The notes below the pieces were generated by a model. It was not told the DNA's origin, made no database searches, and saw nothing but the letters and a program-made list of their open reading frames with translations. Positions 30,077 to 42,538 of a DNA stretch of 64,000 nucleotides are shown here, piece after piece (within the stretch, counting starts at the first letter, position 1; the number at the start of each line of letters is the position of its first letter). Where the stretch lies: NCBI GenBank assembly GCA_010279815.1, contig QEOQ01000092.1:547112-611111 (forward strand), written 5' to 3'. Position numbers and translations under genes: made by a program. Source of the DNA: Brachionus plicatilis (lineage: Eukaryota > Rotifera > Eurotatoria > Ploima > Brachionidae).

Positions 30077-32195
30077 TATTATTTTAAACTATTAATTTTA
30101 AACTAATAAAAAAAGCTTTTCTACTTTTTATCAATGTTTCATTTAATCGTTGCGTTAAAAAAATAATTAATATTTATCAATAAAGTATGTTAATTTAAAA
30201 TTTTAACGAAAATTTTTTGAAATTTTTAATTTAAAATTACTTTAAAGATGTAAACTTATTTTAACATTTAAAAAAATTGAATTTTGAAAATTGCATAAAA
30301 AATACATAAAAATATTGATATTTTATTTAATCAGTAACAATTCCTAATAAATTAAATTTTAATTTTTTTAATTTGGTGAAAAAAAAATTATTTCATGTAA
30401 TTGTTCAGCCATCATGGTTAAAAAAGCTCAATTTCGTCAAATTTAATAGTTGAAAACATTGAATTGCGATTTTGTAATTTTTAAGAGGGTTTATTAAAAT
30501 TCACTATCTCCATAGTACCTTTTCACGGTTAAGATTTGTTGACAACTTTGATGACCAGTAAGTTATTAATTAATATTCTTCCTATAAACTTATTAAATTA
30601 AATTAAATTCTTTACTGTTTGAAAATGTAAAAAATAAATTTAAAGAAAAAAATTTTTTTTAAAATGATTCGGGTAAGCTCAGAATGAATCAAAGTCCTTC
30701 TTTTCAGCCCAACGTAAATAATATTTTGTTTTACAATTTATAAGACGAATAAGAAAAATTATTTCTGCATTAAAATAAATAAAGTTACGAAAAAAAAACT
30801 TATGTTATCCAAGATATTCTTAATTAATAATTTTTCACTCTATACAGCATGCCATTTATAAAAATTATACAATCAATTTATTGCCTAAAACCATACTTTG
30901 GTTATTATTAGATAAGAAACTTCTAGTCCAATTAATCAATATTTGCCTAAACCCTTTTGTAAAATCAGTGTAAACAAAATAGACATAAAGGCTTATGAAC
31001 ATTATCCTTGATTTAAAATAGAGATTTATTAATTTGAAATGTCTTTCTTATTTGTGATAATAATCTCTTTTTAATCAAACAATTCAAATTTTAGTAAATA
31101 TATCCATGAGCCACCTTTGGATTGTATTACGGTAATGTCTTGCGAAATAAGGCAATTAATTAAAAATAAAAACTCAAGCTATAATGTCAAATTTTACGAA
31201 TTGCTTATTTTATTTTTCTAAGAGTATAAAGAATTAGCTTTCTATTTTTTTTAAGCCAAAAAATATACTTTTATACAAAAAACATTTATGCTTTGTAAAA
31301 AATCGATTACTAAATAAATTAAATTTATTAGTTTAATATATATGTTAAAGTAATTTTTTTTTAAATTCTAATTTATATTCTTCGTTTTTCTTTTGCATTG
31401 GGTTGCTTACTATATTTTTATTTAACAAATATTTGTAAAGCTAAAATCGATTTGGGTCAGTTCAGTTTTAATTGCAACTGCTACAATATTTTTGCATAAT
31501 AATTTTCAAATAATTTTTACATTTTCAGATGCTAAATAATAGATTTCCTACCTTAGTATTAGGTTTTCAAAGTGATTACTTAAAATTAATTGAAAAAAAA
31601 AAAAGTTATAAAAATAGGTGCATTTATAAAAAGTAAAACATGAACATTAATAAGGTAATAAAATGACTATAAGTATTGGAAAAATAAAAAAATTCCGAAA
31701 TAAATTTCTTTTTCATGTATTTATTATTTTTTTTTGATTTTTAATGCGCCATAAAAATTGAAATTTGACTTATCTTTAAAATGTCGCCGATATCTTAATC
31801 AAGTAATTTTTTTCAAAAAAGAAAATTTTATTTAATTTTTAGCATAAATCACTGATTTAGTTTACATTAATATTTTAGTATGGAAGATTTTTTAAATATT
31901 TTGTTTAAATAATGCTTGTGATTTTATATGGTTATCTAACATATTACATTTTACATTTATTCATTATGAACAAATAGGAAAATAATGAATTTTTGGATTT
32001 TTTTTTTGTTGGATTCCTCATTACTTTACTTTACTTTCCAGAATACTTTATATTCTGGATCGGAATGTGATCCAGAATGTATGATTAACATCTCTGAATA
32101 TTTAACATACATTCAGAGATGTTAAATATGAATCTCTTTATTCAGATTTAATGTTTAACCAGTTTTACATTTATTTGAAGCAATATAGTAATAAA

Positions 32196-32295
32196 CAGGC
32201 TTGTTTAAAAGTCACAGTTTTCTTATAAGTCTAAATCACAAAAATTTAGCTCAAAGTTATAACTTGACTTGACTTGTGACTTAAAAACAAGTCTG
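32196..32295. mobile_element. 100-bp hAT-like MITE (CAGAGTTGTT family)
   Basis: Left CAGGCTTGTTTAAAAGTCAC, right GTGACTTAAAAACAAGTCTG, flanked by GTAATAAA/ATAATAAA (7 of 8). Same family as 22953-23024. Confidence 0.75.
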
Positions 32296-33344
32296 ATAAT
32301 AAATTATATTATCATTCTTCAAATTTCTTCTGCTTCATTACATTCCACTCTTCCGTAAAATTCTGACGAAAATTTTAATTAATTGATCATGAAATCGCCT
32401 GATCGTAAAATTTTGTGATCAATGAATTCCAGGCGAACCACCTCTCTAGATGATACTTGAATCAAATAAAATTTTTGTTTAGTTTCAATCAACTTACTGT
32501 TTTGTTTAGTTTATTTGTTTTTAAGTATCAAAATATTAAATTCAGGTTTTTTGTTTAAATTCTTGAAAGTAGAAAAATATAAACAAAAATATACAGAAAA
32601 AATTTTAGTAAGTAAAGCAATTGCGATAGTTTTACATTTTATTCAAATTTTATTTAAAAGTTAAAAGAAAATTAAAAATTTTATTTAAAAATTTATAAAA
32701 TGGATAATCAAAGTATCTTTATCTTTTCTAATAAATGGATTCAGATAGACTAATTTAGAATTGATTATATCTTTATTTATTATATTCTTTTCTAAAGATA
32801 TTTTTTTTTAGATTTTCAAAATTCAAGTTAAGAAAATAAGAATAAGGTAATTGAAATTGAAAAGTAAATTTTTGTCTCTTAGTTGAATGAGATTGTCAAC
32901 CCCAGATTTTCATTTTGATGATTTTGATCATTAAGAAAACTGCATCATTAATAAAAATTTGTTAAATTATTGGTCCAATGCTTCAATATCGACAGATTAT
33001 TAATCTACAACTAAACAAATTGAAAATATTCTAAAGAGTTTTTTTAGAAACAATTATTTATTTTTATATTAAAAAAAATTTATTTAAAGAACAAATTGAA
33101 TAAAGTTTAACCTTAACACGAATTCTAATTTTATATCTGGATGATATTTTTGATAAAATTAAATGGGTCGAGTAAGCTCCAAACAAAAGATATTAAAGCC
33201 TGAAGCTTCTTACTGAAAATAATCAAAATGAAAAATTCAAACGTTCCATTTCTTCTGTTCTTAAAAGCATATTTTCTTTAACTGAGAATATTTTTATTTA
33301 ACATAGTAAATTTTAATTATTTACAGATCAACAACTAAATGCAG

Positions 33345-33465
33345 TAACCTTTGTGCCAGATCAAAGACATTGCTCAAAAAGGGACCGTAAAAGAAGATGG
33401 ACGCATCTCCAGTCTCAATCTTTTAGATAGCATTGGACTAATTATAATTATTATTATTATTTAAT
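33345..33465 (+). pseudogene. Possible LINE ORF2 end with (ATT)n tail
   Basis: Reads NAVTFVPDQRHCSKRDRKRR then WTHLQSQSF and a stop, followed by TAGATAGCATTGGACTAATT and an (ATT)n run, the typical end of a non-LTR element here. An acceptor-like CAG precedes it, so a stray exon cannot be excluded. Confidence 0.35.
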
Positions 33466-33815
33466 TTTCATTAGCTGAATAAATTAAATAAATATAGCTT
33501 TTAGGATATTTTTTAATTTTGTTTTCGAAAAAGTTTATAGATATCAGATTTACAAAAATAGTTATAAAAAATGTGTGCTTCAAATGATAAGTATGAATCA
33601 AGTTATTTATCATGATTTTTTATCAAGTCTTCTAAGTCAAATATGAGAAGGAAAATTACTGAGTAAAATGAATAAATTGACAATTCATTTTTTAATTTTT
33701 TTTTTTTATTGAGACTTTCGTGACCACTTTTTATTTGACTAAAAAAATCGATATTTTTATTTGATTATATAGATTGAGATTTTCTAAAAAAAATAGAAAT
33801 TAATTTCTTTTGTGT

Positions 33816-35393
33816 AAATAAAAGAAAGTTCGGTCATCAGAGGGTTTCTTTTATTCGAAAATTTTTCACTCCAAAAAAGTGACTCAAATAAAAGAAATTT
33901 GTCCATTTTTTTCTTCTATTAGAAACAAGAAAATGCATGTTTTACACGATAAATGACTGATGAATTTTCTTTTAATTGAGAAAAATTTTTTTGGGAAAAC
34001 AACTCAAATAAAGGCAAATTTTTGGCTCAAATGCTAGCAACTTTCTTCTTTTTGTGGTTATTTGTGGTACTTCTATTCGATGAAATACGGTAATAATAGT
34101 TAGAATTTTTTTTTCTATACAAAGATAAGTGATTAGAATTTCTTTTAATATGACTTGGAAATTTTTCATGTTTGTCAACAATCATGGTAACAAAACTTTG
34201 TAAAAAAATTTAAACGATCTATAAAAGGTTGACTTTAACATTAAGTACAAATTATTTTTTTACTTAATGTTAAGTCTCTTTTTTTTTAAAACAATTTTAT
34301 ATCTTTTTACACAATTGTCTTTATGGCTTTAAAATACTAATAAATAAATAAATAAACTTTTTAGTCATATATTTGACAATTAATTATCTATTAGACAATT
34401 AATTTTTTTTTGTGACTTAAAATTTATTTGACAATTCATTTTTTATTTGACGGTTTAATATTTTTCCATAAATATAAGATATCTGTTTGGGTAAAAAAAT
34501 AAATTAATGATTAAAATAAATTACAATTAAATTTCAAAAAGCCATGATTAATTTAGATTTCACTTTATATTTTTAAATTCAACTATTCTAATCAGAAAAC
34601 AGAAAAGATCCAGAAAAAAATATCTAATTCTCTCCTTATGGAATAGAGAGTCATTACTTTCGATTTTTGCATTTTTTAAACTATCGTAACTATCGTTTTT
34701 CATTAAATTGAAGCAACCACAAATAAGAAACTTTCTAGAATTTGAGTCAAAAATTTTCCTTTATTTGAGTTGTTTTTCCTCAAAATATTTTGTCTCGTTT
34801 AGAAGAAAACTAACCAGTCAATTGTGATGTAAAACATGTATTTTCTTGTCTCTAAAAGAAGAGAAAATAGGTAAAGAAAATGAGAATATTAAAAAGTAAA
34901 AATCCTTTCTGTACTTTTAGAACTTTTTTCTAAAATTTAATTTATTTGGCCCTGTTCAGTTTTGTACTTTTTGTAATTTTTCTAAATGTTATTTTATTTG
35001 GCCCTGTTACTTTCTATGCTTCCTGTACTTTCAATTGTTTTTCATATTTAAAATAAAGATTTCAATTAATTAATAGTCTAAATATTAATATTAATTTTAA
35101 CTAATATTTCTCTAATCTATAAAATACCCGAATCCCTAAACCAGAACCGCGTTTAATTTTTTATTGAATTATTAAAATACTGATAAAGTACAGAAAGTAC
35201 AAAAAGGCTCAGTGCCATATAAATTTAAATTTAGAAAAAGTTAAAAAAGTACAAAAAGGAAAATGTTTTTTTAAAAGTTAAATCTCAAAGTCTATCCATG
35301 TAGAAAAATGGCTTTTTTTTTATTTAGTCATATTTTGGAGTGAAAAATTTTCTAATACGAGCAACCCTCTGATGATCGAACTTTCTTTTATTT
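33816..35393. mobile_element. 1.58-kb foldback element with long imperfect inverted arms
   Basis: Left end AAATAAAAGAAAGTTCGGTC ATC-type, right end its inverse GATGATCGAACTTTCTTTTA TTT. Inner blocks also pair: CAAGAAAATGCATGTTTTAC at about 33930 with GTAAAACATGTATTTTCTTG at about 34830, and AACAACTCAAATAAAGG at 34000 with CCTTTATTTGAGTTGTT at 34758. Arms therefore span roughly 33816-34080 and 34700-35393, the right arm being lengthened by a nested palindromic MITE. No coding sequence. Confidence 0.8.
34904..35259. mobile_element. Palindromic MITE nested in the foldback element
   Basis: Ends CCTTTCTGTACTTTTAGAAC and, inverted, GTTAAAAAAGTACAAAAAGG; sub-terminal GGCCCTGTT and GTACTTTTTG motifs. 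The interior has ATACCCGAATCCCTAAACC, which is shared in reverse with the copy at 15900-16100. It interrupts the pairing of the surrounding foldback arms, so it inserted later. Confidence 0.75.
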
Positions 35394-35406
35394 GAAGAAT
35401 TTTGAA

Positions 35407-36043
35407 GTGTTGGTAATCGACTCCAATATATTGACAAAATTCATAAATCGACTAATTTTTTTTAGTCGATTATTAAATCGATTAATTTTTTCTAGATGAC
35501 TATAATATTTCTAATTTATCTCGAAATTAAAAGTTTGGAATAGTGTTGGGCGGCGGCCAAGCCTGACCGGTCCGTACACGGCTAAAATAAGGCGGCCAAA
35601 AATTTGGACCGCTAAGTTGGCCGGCCAAATCAAAGGCGGACGGCCACTTTGGCGGTCAGACAAAATCAGCGGTAAAAAATTTCAGGGAAAAAGTTTTTGA
35701 TGTTCTTTTAAGTTTTTAATTTAAAGAAACGAAAAATTTTCAAATATTACATACAAATCTCTAAACTCTAATATAGAAAAAAAAATTCAAAAATTTAGCT
35801 TTTTCAAGAAAATTTTTTTTTTTTTAAATTTGGCATTTTCTATTAAAATAAAATTTTGGCCAATTTTTTTACCCTTAAGGAAATTTTTTTCGCTGATATG
35901 GTTTGATCGCAAATTTCGACATCCGTCTTTGATTTGGCCGGCCAACACTAGTTAGGAAAGTAAAAAATATTATTTTTTAATAAAAAAGGTTTTTAAATTG
36001 ATTTAAAATTGATAATTGATTTTTTTAATCAATTGCCAACACT
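35407..36043. mobile_element. Outer AGTGTTGG...CCAACACT element
   Basis: Left AGTGTTGGTAATCGACT, right AATCAATTGCCAACACT; sub-terminal ATCGATT/AATCAATT motifs on both sides. No exact duplication (left GAATTTTTG, right GAATTTTG nearby). It contains a complete related element at 35541-35950. Confidence 0.55.
35541..35950. mobile_element. Inner GC-rich TAGTGTTGG element (hAT-like)
   Basis: Left TAGTGTTGGGCGGCGGCCAA, right TTGGCCGGCCAACACTA; flanked by GTTTGGAA/GTTAGGAA (7 of 8). Sub-terminal GGCGG and GGCCGGCCAA repeats make it a GC island in A/T-rich DNA. Non-autonomous. Confidence 0.75.
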
Positions 36044-36706
36044 AGAATTTTGTAACTACCGTATATCATAATACTTTGTCAGTCTGGCTCATTCAATGTC
36101 CTCCCTTTCCTCATATCAAATGAATTGATATTTTTAAGACAAAAAATATCGAAACTCTAAAATAATTTATTAATTATTTCAATGTAGAAGCATCATCAAT
36201 TGTTGTTGAATTAATTTACATAAATTATTAATATTCAAACTCTAATTAATCTTTCTAACTATGTTTTCAACTTTTTATTTATTGAATTTATGTTTCGAAC
36301 ACATATATATATACACTCATAATTAAGCTCAAATGAGAATCGAAATCCACGCTCATGCTTCTAATCATAATAAAAACCCAAGTTTAGCGTAAAATATTTT
36401 TTTTTCTCTATAACTAAGGAATAAGTATGATTAATCCTTCAGTAGATCCAAATTTCTCAAAAAATATTAGAAAATTTTCGAACTAAATCAACGTTGTTAT
36501 TCCTTTTTGGGCAACCATTTATACCAAACAATACACGATTCAGCAGTAGGCACTGATTCATAAAGTAAAAATAATGTGACGTCATCAAATGGCGTTTTGA
36601 AATAATTTCTTTTTTTAGATTGGAATTTAAATAAGAAAAGGATGAGTTCAAATGTTTGCTTTTTTTTTTATTAATATTTTTGATGATTTTTTTTAGATTA
36701 AATAAA

Positions 36707-39700
36707 ATGAAAAATTCAGACGAAACTGAAACTAGCCAAGCCCAGTCGGTAAGATATTATTTTTATTTATTTTAATATCCATAAAATTAATGTCCAAATG
36801 GTCTAATCAATTTCTATTCTAAATTTAAAAGTTACAAAAAATATAAACTATGAATCGGGTTTTTCGTTTAAACACTTTTTTTTTTTTTATCTATTAATAT
36901 GATATGCATAAAAATTGAAATTTCAAAAAAAGACTCGAGTTTTGCTTTGTGCCACTTTTTTTGTTTTATTCGAGTTGACTATTAATTTCAATTTTTATCT
37001 TCTTTGTTGTATTGATTTAAATCTATATTGTAATAAATTTTATTGCACCACTAATTATGTTTTAGCTGAATTAACATATTGGCGAAAATGTGCGTGGCTT
37101 TCTTGCATCGGTTTGATCGGCAACATTTTCGTCAAGCTTTTGCTGACAACAACCAAATATCTAGTTGCTTAAAATTCATTTTCATTTATATTCTATTAAT
37201 TTTATTCAATTTTTAAGCCATTAATAAAATTCCCAAAAGTAAAATTCCATGCTCAAGCTAAACAAATTAATTTAATTTTTTTTAGATACTACAATTAAAA
37301 GTAATAGCGTTCTAGATCTAGTTTATAGACCTAGGGCAAACAGGATTAGATTAGCTTGATTATTATTGTTTCGATGTAATCTAATGTTAATTAATCAACG
37401 TTGTATCTGGTAAAATGAGAGAAAATGCTTTTTTTTTTTTTTTTTTAATTTTTTAATATTTTAGTATAGCTTATTTAATTTAATTGCTTGAATCCTTAAA
37501 CTAACACATAACTACCTAATCATTCGACTTGTTAAGATTTACGGTCAAATGACCACGGTTGGTCCAAGATAAAATCGCGGATTCACTGTTCTAATCTAAT
37601 TTAATGTTTTTCAAATTTTTACTCAAAACTAATCGTTTTTTTTTTCTTATTTTAGAATCTAGATTCTCAACAGACAGCAACAGAGCAAATAAATGAACAA
37701 AAAGTAATTTTTTAATTTTTTTTTAACTAAAATAATTTACCTCGAAGCGAGGTCTGTTCTAAGAATGCTTGATAAGTATATGTCCCTCCATTGTTTTGGT
37801 AAGATAACTAAACAAATAGCTTTGGTCAGAATGCACGATTTTTTGGCTTAAATCAAAAGGCATGTATTTTTTGTGGTGATCGATTTAAGACAAATAATCC
37901 CAAATCCTTTGCTTTTCTTCCTCATGTGGCAATACATTTTAAATCACTTAAATGTTTTTGAGCTTACTAGACTGTAAAAAAGTAACCAAAGAAGCGAAAT
38001 TCGATATGTTGGGTGTTGTAGATATCAAGGAAATTTGAAAAAAAATATTTTCATTTTTGATTTATTAAAGAGGTGATTCGACATGGCAATTTCACCAAAA
38101 ATTCACATAAAATCCTGAAAGTAAAACATAAAGAATTTTCGAAAATTTTCCACAATTAAAGTTGTTTACACACTGTCCTCTGTTATTAATTTAGCTAAAG
38201 GTTAAAAATTTTCTAAATTTTTTAAAATCCAACTTTTATCTTTATCTAAATTTACGAAGAACAGCTTGAAATTGATTTTGTTTTCAAAAAGTTTCACAAA
38301 TTCTTAATATTTTGCGATTTTTGTCGTCAATAAATACAAAATTTGGTTTTAATCAGAGTTTTTTAAGTCAAGTCCAAGTCCGGACTTTTTTTTTTAATTT
38401 TCATTCAAAAGTCCTAGTCCAGGCTTTAAAATTTTGAATATTGAAGAAGAATTGTGAAGAAATTTATGCTAAAATTCAAGAAAACTCTGATATATGGCAA
38501 ATCTATTGCATTAGACAACCCAAGAGTATATAAATTACTTGGACTTTTTTTGGGAATTATAAATAACTCTGGTTTTTATCTACTTAATGTTTTAATTTTT
38601 GTCTTCTAGGAACATAAGAAAATTTTCATATTAATTTACTTTATTTTTTGCTATACTATCCTTTTACATAATGGATCAAATTTAAAACTATAAGAAGCTA
38701 AATAAGAAAACAAATTTAAATATTATGATTATTAACTATTTTGAATGAATTTAGTAAATGAGTTATTGGACTGGATTCAGTTTTGAATTTAAAAAATTGA
38801 ATTTTTTTTAAATTTTGATTTAATTATTAAAAAAAGTGTATATTTACCAGAGTTTTTTAAAAGTCACAAGTCTTTAGTCAACTTATAGTTTGGATTTGAT
38901 ATATTTTTTTGAATTTCGGACTTGAACTTGACTTTAATTTTGTGACTTAAAAACAACTTTTAACTTTTTTTAATATTTACGAAAGAAAAAATTTTGAAGC
39001 AGGTTTTGGTGGATGGATGAGCAGCATTGATGCTGATATGCTGTCAAAAACAGCTAAACAGCTTTTATTGCTGCAAATGCATTAAAGGCAAATAAAAGTG
39101 AGAATCACATAAATAATTTTTTTATCTCAAAATTAAGTCTTAAAAAAGTTAAATAAAATTTTTGAGTGAAAATCAATTTTTAAAATAAAGAATGCGATTA
39201 GTAAAGGTAAAAAAGAATTTTCATGTGTTGACTAACTTTGAAAATAATTTTATAAAAAAATTCTTGAATAATTGATTTTTTTAGTTTCACTTTATTTTAA
39301 ATGTTCGTAATTTTCATCCGCTTAGATTCAATCCATTAAATTAAAAGAATAATAGAAACATTTTTATGCTAAAAATTATGAAATATAAATGTTATGATTG
39401 TGTGTACAATTTTTCAGAATTTATTTTTTTTTGTAAAATTTAAATTGGGTCTCCCTTTTCAACACAAAGAAATAACCATTCAACACAAAAATTAATGGCT
39501 TGCTGGGAAAATTTAAAAAAAATTTATTCAATAACTGTTACTAAGTTAAGCTTAACAGTAAGAAATGTTCTTGCAAGTTTTTCACTAAATTAGGATATTG
39601 TGCGCATTTATTGGCATTAAAAGAACTGTTTAAAAAAAAGGACCAATTTGTCAATAAACCTAAAAGAGGTAGAGCAAAAATTGCGGAAAAATGGTTTTCT

Positions 39701-42538
39701 AGAGACTAATATTTTTTTATTTCTTTTCTTTAAGCTTCGAAATTTACTTTATTTGCCTAACTTCCACTTATAAATATCATTAAATAAAATTAAAAATTAA
39801 AAAAAAATTTATTTCATTAAAAATATTTTTGTGTTGAAAAAAAAATTCCTTTAAGAATTATTTTCAAACACAATTTTTTTGTGTTAAATGTTTTTTTTTT
39901 TAAATATAATTTTTTGTGCTGAGAAGAAATCGAATTGTGTTGAATGTTTTTTTCATTGTGCTAATAAGAAATTGATTGTGCTGAAATAATATTTCCATTT
40001 AAATTAACAAAAAAATTTATTAGAAGTCAAAACAATTTCTGAATTTTTCTTTTCTTTTTTTTGAAATTTATTTTTCATTGTAAAATTTTAATTCTTTTTT
40101 ATTCTTTTAAATTTTAAATAACATCGCCACAATTGGCGTTAATTGAATAAAATAATTTGCAAAAAAATAATAATAATAATAGATTGACATATGTTGCCAT
40201 TTATCTCAGAATTTATCTTTCACTTCACAATATCAAAAGATGAAAAATATTTTTGTGCAAATTAATCCTTTGTTATCGAAATTCATAATGTCAATTTTTT
40301 TGGCAGCACTATTTTTGTTCTTACTTTTCGAATTTCGCTTACCACATGAAAATTTTTTTTGTTTTTCGAAAAATTCTTTTTTTTGGTTCAATTTTAAATA
40401 AACACTTTTTTAAATAATGAAATAATTTTTAAGCCCTAAAATAATTGAGCCGAGAGAAAAAAAGTAAAATTTTTTAAAATTACCAGCAATAACAAATGTA
40501 CTTGAAAAAATGATCTTATTTTTGTGTTTAAAATTTATTTTTAAAATTTTTTATTTTGTAAATTTAAAAAAAAAAAATTAAAATTTAGCTAATCTTAAAA
40601 ATAGAATGAGCCTTAAGCCCGACATTTAAAGCCAATAGCTAAAATTTCTTTTTTTAAAAGGGTGTCCAAGAGACCGAGGCGACAGCAAGCGCCGACCAGA
40701 GCAAGAACAGTGTGCTGAAGAGAAAGAACAGCTTGAGAAACTCTCGCAACAATCGGTCGGAATCGCGCTCAAGATCAGCGTCCTCTAAATCTAGCCGCTC
40801 AGGGTCTGCGTCGAGCCGATCGACGTCCCGATCGTCCAGATCGTCGCACGGTCGCACAAAAAAAAAGATTTCAAAAAAAAAATCCAAAAAGAGCCGCCAT
40901 CAATCATCGTCTAGATCTCGGTCGCGATCGTCCTACTCGCGATCATCCAGATCTTCGTACTCGCGTTCCAGATCGTACACCCGGTCCAGATCGAGGTCCT
41001 CTTCGCGGTCCTCCTCGTCCAGATCGCGTTCTTCGTCACGGTCCCGTTCCTATTCAAGATCAGTCTCGTCCAGAAGCTCCCGGTCTAGATCGACGCACAG
41101 ACGCTACAGACGCAGCCGAGACTCGTCCAGCTCGTCCAAATCGAGCCGTTCAAGAAGCCGATTCAGTCAAAGAGCCCCCAAGTTGACTTCGTCGGCCAGA
41201 CTCGGTCCCAAAAATGCCAAATACACATATAACCCCACGTCAGCCATGCCATTCAATCACACTTACAAGCACAAAGCTCTCAGCTGCAACAAGAGCTCGC
41301 CATTTAGCTTCAATCGGAACGAGGCGGCAAGCCAAAAGGTCAAGAGTGTCATTTTGTCACATTTGAATTTGAACAGTAAAGCCAAAGAGGACCTGGTCAA
41401 AAGAAAACTCATGGCCAAAATGGAAAAAGAAAAGGCCGAAAAGGCCGAAAAGGAGCAGAAATTGGCCCAGAGTGACGAAAAAGTTGACGATGCGACCGTC
41501 ATTCCCATCACCAGCTATCAAAACCAAAGTGACTCGGAAGAGGACGATGAGGATGAGGAGAAAAAGAGGCTAGTGGCTGTGAAAAAGCAAAAAATGGACA
41601 CCAAATCGGACGACGAAGAGCAGAAGGAAAAGACCAAGACAATGATTAATGTGTTGACTAAAATAAATAGGAAAAAGAGTTTGAGCGCGGCTAATGAGAC
41701 AAAAAAGGCGCCCATTTTAAAAGCTGGCCAACTTTGCAAAAATAAAATCGAAGAAGTTGCTGTGAATAAATTCATCGGACCAAAACTTCCCTACTACACA
41801 AAACAAAGCGGCGAACAGAAAGATGAGCGCGAATCGGACAAAAGTGAGTCCGAGCAGCAGCAGTCAATCAATTTTTCGCAGGATGACTTGGCCAAGTATG
41901 ACGACTTGTTCAAGCGCTCTCAGATGTACGCTAAATACAATCAGGTAAGTGTGGTCAATCTGGGTCCGAATGGCGAAACCCAAATTAAAATGGTCGAGCT
42001 GGACAAAAATGAGAACAAAGTGGAAAATGAGAGTCCCATTCAGCTGCAGTCGAGTGAACTGTACGGCTTGAGTGTTCCTGAGGATGTGACTTTAAAAAAT
42101 GTTGAAGGAATCAAAGCCGGCGATGAGAACAAATCGCCTCACGAAGCCAGTCTGGAAGAAAAGCACCATAACGATTTGTTACAACAGCACCATGCTCACC
42201 ATCTGCTCCTACAGCAGCAGCAGCAAATGCAATTACAGTCCCAGCAGCTGCAGTACATCCCCATACAGAACCCGTTGCAGCAAATTATTCAATTTCCCAA
42301 TTCTGCTCTCAACTTGAACATGCTTCACGCCACTCCACTTAATTTAATGCAGGCTTCGGGGTTAAATCTACTGCAGCAGCCCATGATGACTGTTCAAAAT
42401 GCTGGCTTGCCCATACAGTACATTACAGCGGGCCAGCTCGGCCAACAATTTATTCAGCTGCGGCCTGGTCTGTCCGCCTTGACGCCCCAGCCTCAGTTTA
42501 TAATCAACTCACCGTATTATCGAATTCTGCCACAGTGA
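36707..42538 (+). CDS. SR-rich nuclear protein with Gln-rich C-terminus
   Basis: Likely RNA-processing factor localised to nuclear speckles, judged from composition. Exons 36707-36748 (MKNSDETETSQAQS), 37656-37703, 40661-42538; phase 0 at both junctions; 655 residues. After a short acidic N-terminus comes a dense RS domain (codons about 40745-41170), then a conserved-looking block (YTYNPTSAMPFNHTYKHKAL), a Lys/Glu-rich helix, an acidic patch SDSEEDDEDEEKK, the motif FIGPKLPYYTKQ, DDLAKYDDLFKRSQMYAKYN, and a Gln/Leu-rich tail ending YYRILPQ. Introns of 0.9 and 3.0 kb are unusual for this neighbourhood. A perfect donor CAG/GTAAGT lies inside the last exon. AATAAA at 42709-42714. I could not match it to a named SR-protein family. 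Confidence 0.75.
36749..37655 (+). other. Intron 1 of the SR-rich gene
   Basis: A/T-rich. A stretch at 37060-37170 has higher G/C and a 12-bp hairpin stem (37080-37091 with 37123-37134); an open frame of 85 codons runs through it but looks membrane-like and has no support as a gene. Confidence 0.5.
37827..37962 (+). pseudogene. C2H2-like zinc-finger remnant in intron
   Basis: Reads QNARFFGLNQKACIFCGDRF, then a linker and FLPHVAIHFKSLKCF before a stop; C-x2-C and H-x3-H spacing resembles a zinc finger of the kind found in transposon-associated or BED/C2H2 proteins. No start, no splice context; a decayed fragment. Confidence 0.35.
38354..38581. mobile_element. 228-bp hAT-like MITE (CAGAGTTGTT family)
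   Basis: Left CAGAGTTTTTTAAGTCAAGT, right ATAAATAACTCTG, flanked by GTTTTAAT/GTTTTTAT (7 of 8). Its interior (AAGAAATTTATGCTAAAATT; TTAGACAACCCAAGAGTATA) is almost repeated at 46800-46905, which marks a second, less complete copy. Confidence 0.75.

Larger units (their letters stand above)
29474..36706. other. 7.2-kb gene desert with inverted-repeat elements
   Basis: No supported coding exon. Holds the elements listed separately at 29860, 32052, 32196, 33350, 33816, 34904, 35407 and 35541, plus a repeat tail at 30670-30720 matching 13480-13530. The rest is A/T-rich sequence. Confidence 0.6.
37704..40660 (+). other. Intron 2 of the SR-rich gene
   Basis: Holds a zinc-finger-like coding remnant (37827-37962), hAT-like MITEs (38354-38581 and a degenerate one at 38848-38960) and A/T-rich DNA. 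Motifs with AACACAA/TTGTGTT in opposite orientation near 39465-39510 and 39880-39985 may be the ends of another element. Confidence 0.5.

Noticed and set aside
31100..31135. ATGAGCCACCTTTGG as a possible short first exon
   Set aside because: Followed by a GT but no partner exon could be identified; too short to support.
36915..37172. 85-codon hydrophobic frame in the SR-rich gene intron
   Set aside because: Phe/Leu-rich, typical of random A/T sequence; starts and stops without conserved motifs.
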